Assembly: GCF_902167145.1 (NCBI RefSeq)
Contig: NC_050097.1
Location: 138,719,982-138,783,981 of the forward strand
Direction: 5' to 3'
Source of the DNA: Zea mays
Taxonomy: Eukaryota; Streptophyta; Magnoliopsida; Poales; Poaceae
DNA length: 64,000 nucleotides
Position 1 is the first letter of the stretch; the number at the start of each line of letters is the position of its first letter. A program made the position numbers and the translations under genes. Positions 45,644-56,100 of the stretch are shown here, piece after piece. The notes under the pieces were generated by a model, which was not told where the DNA came from, searched no databases, and saw nothing but the letters and a program-made list of their open reading frames with translations.

Positions 45644-46921
45644 TGAAAGGAAATTAGGCTTACACCTATATTCCTAATTGATTTTGGTGGTTGAATTACC
45701 CAACACAAATAATTGGACTAACTAGTTTGCTCTAGTGTATAAGTTATACAGGTGCCAAAGGTTCACACTTAGCCAATAAAAAGGACCAAGAATGGGTTCA
45801 ATCAAAGAGCGCAAGGGATAACCGAAGGCAGCCCTAGTCTGGCGCACCGGACTGTCCGGTGCACCACCGGACAATGTCCGGTGCACCAGGGAACTCCAAG
45901 CTGAACTCTTCACCTTCGGGAAAACTCAGAGGTGCTCCGCTATAATTCACCGGACAGTGTCTGGTGCTCCAGGAATGAAGCACTCTGAACTCACCAGCTT
46001 CGGGAATTCGCTCCGCTATAATTCACCGGACATGTCTGGTGTGCACCGGACTGTCCGGTGAGCCAGCGGAGCAACGGCTACTTCGCGCCAACGGTCACCT
46101 GCAGAGTCATTTAATGCGCGCCAGAGCGCGCAGAAGTCAGGCACGCGCGAAGTGGCGCACCGGACACTCTACAGTACATGTCCGGTGTGCCACCGGACAT
46201 CCAGGCGGGCCCAGCAGTCAGAGCTCCAACGATCGGAACCCAACGGCCTGGTGACGTGGCTGGCGCACCGGACAGTGTCCGGTGGCGCACCGGACTGTCC
46301 GGTGCGTCATGCGACAGCAGCCTCCACCAAACGGCTAGTTTGGTGGTTGGGGTTATAAATACCCCCAACCACCCCACATTCAAGTCATCCAAGTTTCCAA
46401 CCTTCCAACCACTTACAAGAGCTAGGCATTCAATACAAGACACACCCAAGTGATCAAATCCTCTCCCAATTCCACAAAAGCATTAGTGACTAGTGAGAGT
46501 GATTTGTCGTGTTCTTTTGAGCTCTTGCGCTTGGATCACTTTCTTCTTTCTCATTCTTTCTTGAGATCAATACTCAATTGTAACCAAGGCAAGAGACACC
46601 AATTGTGTGGTGGTCCTTGCGGGGAAGTTTTGTTCCCGGTTGATTTGAGAAGAGAAAGCTCACTCGGTCCGAGGGACCGTTTGAGAGAGGGAAGGGGTTG
46701 AAAAAGACCCGGCCTTTGTGGCCTCCTCAACGGGGAGTAGGTTTGCGAGAACCGAACCTCGGTAAAACAAATCCTTGTGTCTCACTTCCTTATTTGCTTG
46801 CGATTTGTTTTTACGCCCTCTCTCGGACTCGATTATATTTCTAACGCTAACCCGGCTTGTAGTTGTGATTAACTTTGTAAATTTCAGTTTCGCCCTATTC
46901 ACCCCCTCTAGGCGACTTTCA
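45644..46921 (+). repeat. 3' LTR of element E
   Basis: 1278 bp. Relative to the 5' LTR it lacks two palindrome-containing segments of about 20-25 bp (near 45858 and 45952) and has an extra one (near 46283). It ends at a46921, followed by TSD cttcc. Confidence 0.95.
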
Positions 46922-46926
46922 CTTCC

Positions 46927-48829
46927 GCTCCACAACTCTGACGGTATCATCTACCCTTTGTCGTTGTTCCTCCACACTCTCAATTGGTATAATCCTTCAC
47001 TCTTATTTACTTGTACCAATGGGGAGAAAGTAAGGGCTCTCAACGTCTCTGTTTTTGGCGATTAATGCCAAAGGGGGAGAAAATATTAAGCCCAAAGAAA
47101 AAGGACTGCACCACCATTTCAAAATTTTTAATTGATGATTTTCACATTGGTATCCACACTATGGCAATCTCTTCAATTTGTATCTTTAAAGATAGATTTT
47201 CAAAATTGGTATCCAATTCAAAATCAATCCTTCAATTGGTATCTTTAAAGGTCAAATTTCAAATTGATATCCATTTCAAAAACCCTCTTGAAAGCTAAGA
47301 GGATAATTTCATTCAGGGGGAGTTTTATTTAGTCAAAGGAAAAGCATTTGAAACAGGGGAGAAATTTCAAATCTTGAAAAATGCTTCTTGCAATCATATT
47401 CATATACCTTTGACTATTTGCAAAAAGACTTTGAAAAGATTTTCCAAAAAGATTTGCAAAAACAAAATAAGTGGTGCAAATGTGGTCCAAAATGTTAAAT
47501 AAAAGAAAAGCAATCCATTCATATCTAGTAAGATCATAAATTGGTTTAATTCCAAGTAACTTATGCACTTACCATATGCAAACTAGTTCATTTCTGCACT
47601 TTATATATTTGCTTTGGTTTGTGTTGGCATCAATCACCAAAAAGAGGGAGATTAAAAAGAAAATAGGGTTAACATTGTCCTACAATTAATTTTGGTGGTT
47701 GAATGTCCAACACAAACATATGGACTAACTAGTTTGCTCTAGAATTCATGTATTATAGGTGCATAAGGTTCAACACAAACCAATAAATATTCAAGTTAGG
47801 GACCCAATTTAAAAGGAGCAAAAAGGACTTGAGTGTGCTGTGAACTGGCGCACCAGACTGTCCGGTGCACCAGGGTTGTACAGGAGTTAAGCAGTCACTC
47901 TCGGGAAAACGCTGGCACGCTCCGCTATAATTCACTGGACTGTCCGGTGTGCCACCGGACTGTCCGGTGAGCCAGCGGGGTAACGGCTACCTACGCGCAA
48001 CGGTCGACTCTGACAGCGCTACAGTGTTACGACAGAAGTCAGAGCAGCGAGTCAGAGGGGCACCGGACTGTCCGGTGCACCACCAGACTGTCCGGTGCCA
48101 CAAGAAGACAAAGGCACCAACGGTCAACTGCTCCAGAACCCTAACGGTTGGGTGACATGGTGGCGCACCAGACACTGAACAGTGAGTGTCCGGTGCGGTC
48201 CGGTGCGCCCATCGATAGCAGCCTCCCCAACGGCTACCTTGGTGGTTAGGGGCTATAAATACCCCCCAACCACCACAACTTCAAGCATCCAAGTTTTCTG
48301 AAGATCACATTCAATACAAGAGCTTTAGCCTTCACTTCAAGACACAATACAAAAGATCAAATCCTCTCCGAGTCCTAAATTCACTCTAAACACTTAGTGG
48401 CTTTTGAGAGAGAGATTTTTGTGTTCATTTGAGTTCTTGTCGCTTGGATTGCCTTTCTTCTTTTTCATTTTTACTCTCAAGTGCTTTGTAAGCGAGGCAA
48501 GAGACACCAAGTGTGTGGTGGTCCTTGCGGGGTCTTAGTGACCCGTGAGATTAAGGAAGAAGGCTCACTTGGTCTAAGTGACCGTTTGAGAGAGAGAAAT
48601 GGTTGAAATAGACCCGGTCTTGTGACCTCCTCAACGGGGACTAGCTTCTTTGGAACCGAACCTCGGTAAAACAAATCACTGTGTTCACTCGCCTTATTTC
48701 TTGGTTGATTTATTTTCCCTCTCTTTACGACTTGAGTTAAACTCTAACACTAACCTCCGACCTTAGTGTATGTTTAAGTTTATAAATTTCAGGTTTCGTC
48801 TATTCACCCCCCTCTAGGCGACTTTGACA
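46927..48829 (+). repeat. Element D 3' non-coding region and 3' LTR
   Basis: 46927-47652 resembles E's 3' non-coding region (atgccaaagggggagaaaat, caaaggaaaagcatttgaaa) and ends in the purine tract aaaaagagggagat at 47639-47652. The LTR runs from about 47653 (TAAAAAG, a decayed TGAAAGG start) to about 48829 (ctaggcgactttgaca). It has CACCGGACTGTCCGGTG palindromes, several changed to CACCAGAC, and a ctataaatacccc TATA region at 48253-48265. The D nest ends here; sequence to the right is not LTR-element DNA. Confidence 0.85.
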
Positions 48830-50198
48830 AAAGAAGGTCCTGAACAAAGGTGTGCTTCATTATGCAACGAAGGTGTGCTTCATTATGCCTTCGAAACACC
48901 TAAAACATCTAAAAACAATTGACAATCATGATAAGTTTCGATAGAAGGTTCCCTACAGGTGGAACCAAACATCCCAACGTTGTCGGCAGTGATTTTAATC
49001 TAATTTCTAAACGTTGTTTGGAGGCTGTTTGTGTTTGATAATGATTCCGATTCATCATGCTGAACCTCCGATTGGTTCAGGTTCCGAACATGTTTCTTCG
49101 CGCCGTAAAGCTTCGTTTGTGGTCAGCTACTTAGTGCCGCAAGTACAAGCCTCTCATCTAGAAAAAAATAAAACCTATTATAATTTATAGAATGAAGAAA
49201 GCATATATCTCAAACCCAATAAAAATAACTGGTAGTGCCACGGAATAAAGGAAACCTTGGAACGTAGGAATTTTACAGAATTTATATACGAACTTCATAG
49301 ATAAAATGCAAGATTTATGAAGGAATCCCACCATCTTTGGATTTAGTTTTGTGCAAATCCACAATTCCCAGAAATACGACTAACTATTTTTAATATAAAA
49401 ACGATAAAAAGAATTACGTTTTTTTCATAATTGGTCGTCCAAGACCTTAATATTTCCTGCATTTCCTAAGCAGATGATGGAAGAGTGAGGGTGATGAAAT
49501 GCTTAGGACATTGGATAAATATGAGAAATAGATTATGAATTGCTATATAAAGTATATGCTAGCAATTACTCCAGCAGCCTCCGTATCTCACTCTCCATTT
49601 CAAACTCCATTCTGTAAACAGTATTTTGCATTTATAGTAATGCATTTACAATACAAAACAGTGTTTGTTTTCAAACTCAACTCTGTAAACAGTACATTTA
49701 CAACGTAGAACAGTCAGTGTTTTGCACGCTGAGATGGCCTCTAGTGTCCCACAACAAAAACCAAATATTTCCTCCGAGCGAGGAAAAAATTACCTGCAGA
49801 GAATCCATTGGCTGCCCACCATCAGGAGTAACAAGACTTGCACCAAAAATGGGTATACTCTAGTCTACAAGTAGAAAGTTATAGAAGAACAAAAAAATAT
49901 CAAACCAGTAAGCTTGTAATATTTCATCTTACAGCAATGTCTGTATATGTACAGGAGCAAGTTCCGTTATTTTCTTTTGCCAACATCGATGGCAACAATG
50001 ACACTTCTGTAACTAAGACGTCGCCGATGAAGCAGGAAAAGAAAATGTCTAGCAAAAATGCTAGCAAAGCCTCTTCAAGCCTTCCGTGCCAGCCTCCCCA
50101 AGTTATTCCGCTCCATTTAACCTCATGTTAGTGACTAAAGATAGATGAATAGCCATGGCCAAGCAAGCATAACAAAAATGCTAGCAAAGCCTCTTCAA
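48830..50198. other. Intergenic region and 3' UTR side of the WDR20-like gene
   Basis: No coding gene is recognised. A 19-bp direct repeat aaggtgtgcttcattatgc lies at 48847-48865 and 48870-48888. A region at about 49560-49735 has two copies of aaactc..tctgtaaacagta and resembles MITE-like sequence, without clear ends. A 26-bp duplication (50053-50078 and 50173-50198) abuts the stop codon of the gene. The 3' UTR of the minus-strand gene must lie here; its polyadenylation site was not located. Confidence 0.5.
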
Positions 50199-53100
50199 TT
50201 ATGTGAAAAGAACAGGTGGTGGTTGCTTGAAGCTGGGGCTGGAAGCACCTGCTTTATTTGACGATGTTAACATCTTATCCTTAGCAGTGGCATTGCCTAC
50301 AACCTGTTCAGAAGAATCCGGCTGCTGGTTGCTTTCGCTATGGATGGGTCGGGCCCAAATTTTTATCAGCCCCTCGCGGCATATAGTGAGGATTGATTCA
50401 CTAGTGAATTCCAGGCCGGATAGGGGATCTACATGTACCCGGTGTGCAACGAGAGGTGAGAGCTTTGGCACATCTCGCATCCGTGGAGAAGGCTGTAGAA
50501 CACCGGCTGGAGGGCACGCATTATCCCACTGTGCAGATGGGCTTCCACTACTGAATGTCGGTGAGCCACCAGACGGATGGCGTAGAGGGACAGCAATCTC
50601 TTCCAATGCCAGATCCCAGAGAAGCAGTTGGGTATCCTAAGTGCAAGCAAAGTGAAAAGGTATCATTTGTAGTAGTATTAATTCTGTTCAACAATCAATT
50701 CCAGAAAAGGCAATAGCACATCCCATGTTGAAGAAACGATCATAAAATATCAAGTTATACCACAAATTAATTAATTAATTAAGAAAAAATAGTTTGAACC
50801 CCAATTTAACCAAGCGACCAAAAAGACAGCCGGAGCATCATCCTCTCTTTCTAGCAGCAAGTGCAACACAAACTGCTAAGAGTCCAACAACTAGCAAGAA
50901 TATAAAGTTCTAGATACATGTAGCATTTTAAGCTCTTCTGTCTTCTACTCTTCTCGGTATGCAGAAGCTCAGAAAGTAAAAGAACAATTGGTGACTAGAG
51001 CTTTTGTCATGATTCTGAGATACTATAGTAAAAACCACCATAAAAATTCGAGATTAAAAAAAATCTTATATCAACTTCTAGGTACCTGTCCAATTGACCC
51101 AAAGCGATACATGACATTTTCTTCCGTTTCATCAGAATTTGGTGGGGACCAATACGGATCAAAAGAAACTGCACTAACCTGTATAATTGCAAATTAATTC
51201 GACTCAAAATGGAGGTTTCAATTAAAAATGCTATGTGATAAAAGCAAAGACAATTGTAACGATAATGTCACCCATGAATTATGCCCTTCACCCCATGCAA
51301 CTATCTTTCTATCATCCATGCTCCATACTTGCACAAGATCATCTTCACCACCTGATAACAAATATTTGCCATCCGCACTACAGAACATCACAACGAACTA
51401 ATTAGCACCTTCCAGAATCTAATTCACAGAAGTGTAGAGAGAATAAAACAAGATTCAAACATGCAATGGTTGTATGCATAAATTAGGCAATCCATTCGGT
51501 GTTGTTATTAAGTCCTGTTTCCTAAGCATGTCCTGTTTCCTAAGCATTCTCCTAGTTACTTGTGCTAGTTAATTATAGTCATTAAAGACCTTGAGCAGCT
51601 CAACAGGTGTGTGCGGCTGCCAAGGCTCCTATCAGATTAGCTAAGCTCTAATGAGCTGTTATGTAATCAATGTGACTCATCTTTCTATATAATCAAGCAA
51701 TGATAGCTGAGGTTAGTAGTCCCGGCAAAACACTCTGTCTACCTCTAACATTTGGTATCAGAGCTTAGGTTAGACACCTGAGAGCCTCAAGGCCGACTCC
51801 TCTCTTCTCTACTCATGTCGACCTCTGTTGAGCGCGCTGCCAGGCTCAAGGCCAAGGGAACCAGCGAAGGAGAGCTGGGCGACTTCTCCAGCCGGGCTGC
51901 ATGTCTGAAGGCTGCAGAGGAAGCAGCGGTGCTGGCAGTCCAGGCAGCAAAGCAGGCAGCGGCTGCAGCAGAGGCGGCGGCAAGGACGGCGCAGGAGCTG
52001 CGGGCTGAAATCGCCGCCGAGAAGGGAGAAGATGAGGAGGTCGAGGAAGAGGAAGAGGAGATGGAGAAGAATCGGAGGCCGTGGACTCCTCCGCGAGATC
52101 GGAGGCGTTCGCAGTCACCACTGCGGGACCGGAGGCGCTGCCGCGGCGGTGGTCGCTACGAGTCGCCGCAAGGAAGGGTGGTGTACCGCGACTCCGGCAG
52201 CGGCACGGCGTGGCCGATGCTGGACAAGACGAATTACTACGAGTGGAGCCAGACTATGAAGCTGAGGATGCAGGCGCGCGATCTCTGGGACGCCATTGAA
52301 GGCGGTCCTGTCCAGTTCCGCGATGACAGACGCGCACTGGAGGTGATCGTCGGGGCTGTACCCAAGGAGATGGGTCTCCCACTGCTCGACAAGGCTACGG
52401 CGAAGGAGGCGTGGGACGCCATCGCTGCGACCCGCATCGGCGTGGACAGAGTCCGTCGAGCAACGCTGCAGCGCCTACGCTGTGATTGGGAGAACATCAG
52501 TGTCAATCCTGGTGAGCAAGTGGATGACTTTGTTGTGCGGTTGTCAACTCTGCACCAGCAGCTTGTCATCCATGGTGATAGGGACATCACTGAGGAGCGC
52601 GTGGTGGAGAAATTCCTGCGCACGGTGCCAGCCAAGTACTCACAGATCGTCGTCGCCATTGAGCAGTTCCTTGATTTTGAGGCACTGACTCTTGAGGAGG
52701 TGACTAGAAGGCTTAAGGCGGTGGACAATCGCGAAGAACAAGTACTGACCGAGCCGGTGGCCATCAATGGCAAGCTATTGTACACTGAGGAGCAGTGGAA
52801 AGCGCGATGCAGAAAGGAGAAGAAGGGAGACGATGCAGGTGGCTCTGGTTCCAGGAACCAGCGCGGTGGCGGTGGATGCAGCCGCGGTGGTGGACGAGGA
52901 CGAGGCAGAGGAGGTGGACGTGGTGGCGGACGAGGAGACGGCAATGTTGCTGGCCGTGTCGGCCCCAACACCTGCCTCAACTGCAACCAGGAAGGCCACT
53001 GGGCACGTGAGTGTCCGCAACCGCGCCGTGAGGATGCAGAGCACGGCAGTGGCGGTGGAAACCGTGCTGGTCGCGGCGGTGGCAATCGTGGTGGAGGTCG

Positions 53101-56100
53101 CGGCGGTGGCAATCGTGGTGGAGGTCGCGGCGGCGGAAATCAGGCTGGACAGCGTGGCGGGAACCAAGGAAGGCATGAGGCGCGCGTCCAGTACGCCGAA
53201 TGTGAAGAAGATGGTGCTCTGTTTCTGGCACATGGCTTTATCAGCCTGGAACAGAGCACGCCGGCGCACAGCTAAACGGCGCAGCACGTCGAGCTCTCTG
53301 AGCCACGTGCCTGTGCCTACCTTGGCGTGGATGAAGATATGGACAGCGGTTGGTACCTAGACTCTGGCGCAACACATCACATGACCGGACGTCAAGAACT
53401 CTTTGCTGATCTGAACACTGGCGTTCGAGGAACGGTCCGGTTCGGGGATGCATCGAAGGTGGAAATCAAGGGAGTTGGATCCATCATTTTTCAAGCCAAG
53501 ACTGGTGAGCAGAGAGTTCTTCACGGCGTTTACTACATTCCAGCGCTGAAGAACTCCATACTAAGTCTGGGACAGCTTGATGAAGGAGGGTCCAAGGTTG
53601 TTATTAACCATGGCGTGCTCCGCATTTGGGACAATCATCACCGATTGCTGGCCAAGGTACATCGAGGGAAGAACAGGTTGTACATTTTGTACCTCGAGGC
53701 TGCACAACCTATCTGTCTCGCGGCGCGCAAGGATGTTGAGGCATGGCAGTGGCACGAACGTTTCGGCCATCTAAACTTCGATGCACTCCGGCGACTCAGC
53801 AAGGAGAAGATGGCGCGTGGGATGCCGGTGGTCGATCATGTGGACCAGGTATGTGACACTTGTGTCACCACGAAGCAGAGGCGGCGCTCTTTTCCGGCCG
53901 CAGCAGCATATCGTGCCCAGAATCAACTCGAATTGGTGCACGGTGATCTGTGCGGCCCAGTCACGCCAGCGACACCGGCGGGCAACCGCTACATTCTGCT
54001 GCTCGTCGATGATGCCACCCGTTTTATGTGGGCTGTGTTGCTGCCATCCAAGGACGCAGCGGCCGAAGCAATCAAGAAGATCAAGGCAGCAGCAGAGGTG
54101 GAAAGCGGGCGCAAGTTGAAGGTCCTGCGCACCGACAATGGCGGGGAATTCACCGTCGCGGAGTTCGCCGCATACTGCGCTGATGAAGGTATTAAAAGGC
54201 ATTTCAGTGCTCCTTATTCACCGCAACAGAATGGTGTGGTTGAGCGCAGGAATCAAACTGTGGTGGCCATGGCACGAGCTCTGCTCAAGCAACGCCGGAT
54301 GCCTTCTCGGTTTTGGGGGGAGGCTGTGATGACGGCTGTGCACATTCTGAATCGATCTCCAACAAAGGCACTGAAGAATGTCACTCCGTATGAGGCATGG
54401 CATGGCCAGGCACCAACAGTTGGCCATCTCAAGGTATTTGGTTGCGTGGCTTATACCCGGCGGCTTACTCAGCTCCAGAAACTTGATGATCGTGGTGAGG
54501 CTGGAGTGTTCATTGGCTATGCAGAAGGGGCCAAGGCATATCGTGTATTTGATCCAGTGTCCCAGCGCGTGCGAGTCAGCCGTGATGTGGTATTTGATGA
54601 AGGACGTGGCTGGGACTGGGCATCAGCGGCAGCAGGTACTTTAGAGGCAGCAGGCAGCGATTTTGTTGTTGAGTTTCCATGGGCAGAAGAGTTTTCTGAA
54701 GCAGAGAGTTCAGTGTTACCCTCACCACCTCTTCAGTCACATCCTACATCACCTAGTCTCCCTTTGGTGAGTGCAGGAGAGTCTGCAGCAGAAGCAGAGG
54801 AATCCGCAGTGGAGACAGAGGTGTATGTGTCGCCTAGAACACCTACACCAGCTCCAGCAAGCCCGCAGATAGAGCATGTGACTCCTCTGGAGAATGATAG
54901 TGAAAGGGTGGATGCTTATCATGATGGTGAAGAGCTTCGTTATAGGAAGATCCATAATTTGTCCAGATCTCTTTGATCTGGATTTATCTCTTCTTCTTAA
55001 TATATTGAGGCGCAGTTCTCCTGCGTTTTTCCAAAAAAAATATTATTGGTAATCAGCCAACCCCTTTGCCGGCACAGAGGTTGTTTGCAGAACTGAACCT
55101 CACTCATGCCGGTGAGCCCACAAGCTATGAAGAGGCCAAAGATGACCCAGATTGGCAGGCAGCAATGAAGGAAGAGCTGAGCTCAGTTGAGCGGAATGGG
55201 ACTTGGGAACTTGTTACTCCTAGTCCAGGTCATCGCCCAATTTCATTGAAGTGGGTGTTTAAATTGAAGAAGGATGAACATGGTGCTGTGATCAGGCACA
55301 AGGCAAGACTTGTGGCACGTGGCTTTGTTCAGAAGGAAGGGATTGACTATGAAGATGCCTTTGCACCAGTTGCAAGAATGGAATCAGTACGTGTTTTACT
55401 TGATCTAGCAGCACAAGAAGGTTGGGCAGTACATCACATGGATGTGAAGTCTGCATTTCTGAATGGAGAACTCAAAGAAGAGGTTTATGTTACTCAGCCA
55501 CCAGGCTTTGAAGTATCAGGAGAAGAGAAGAAAGTGTACAGGTTACACAAGGCATTGTATGGCCTAAGACAGGCTCCTCGGGCTTGGAATGCCAAACTTG
55601 ATTTGACTCTCAAGCAAATGGGTTTTCAGCAGAATGTATATGAGGCTGCCATGTACAGGAAAGGCTCAGGTGATTCTTTGCTGGTAATTGGAGTCTATGT
55701 TGATGAATTGATCATCACTGGAGTCAATCAGCAGAAGGTTGAAGTTTTCAAGGCAAAAATGAAGCAGACATTCGAAATGAGTGATTTGGGTCTGTTGTCT
55801 TTCTATCTTGGGGTTGAGGTAAGACAATCAGAGGGAAGCATTACTCTGAAACAGACTCATTATGCTAAGAAGATACTTGAGCTCGGTGGTATGGCAGACT
55901 GTAATCCAGCCACCACCCCCATGGAAGAAAGGTTGAAACTGAGCAAGGAAAGTACAGCAAAGGAGGTAAATCCAACTCAGTATAGAAGACTAGTTGGTAG
56001 CCTGAGATATCTAGTGCACACAAGGCCAGATTTGGCTTTTGTTGTAGGGTATGTTAGCAGATTTCTGGAGAAGCCAACAGCTGAACATCTTCAGGCTGTA

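Larger units (their letters stand above)
37532..46921 (+). mobile_element. Element E: Sirevirus (Ji/Opie type), complete
   Basis: A complete plus-strand element, 9390 bp, with TSD cttcc at 37527-37531 and 46922-46926, inserted in D's 3' non-coding region. LTRs are 1302 and 1278 bp, starting TGAAAGGAAATTA and ending GGCGACTTTCA. Differences between them are few substitutions and at least three indels, all at CACCGGAC palindromes. Gag and pol carry only frameshifts, no nonsense changes. The 3' region is long (about 870 bp) with repeated polypurine motifs and no envelope-like frame. Confidence 0.95.
31207..48829 (+). mobile_element. Element D: old, decayed Sirevirus, host of C, solo LTR and E
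   Basis: Plus-strand Ji/Opie-like element whose visible parts are 31207-33833, 37068-37531 and 46927-48829. It begins inside the GAG-pre-integrase segment because the 5' half lies left of the window beyond C and A. The reading frame can be followed across the solo LTR (TSD attac) and its 3' non-coding region across E (TSD cttcc), so these pieces are one element. It is the oldest layer of the nest, shown by several stops, frameshifts and a mutated LTR start. Confidence 0.88.

Noticed and set aside
52237..53112. Minus-strand proline-rich frame of 291 residues
   Set aside because: It is the antisense of the glycine/arginine-rich end of G's gag and has only low-complexity sequence.
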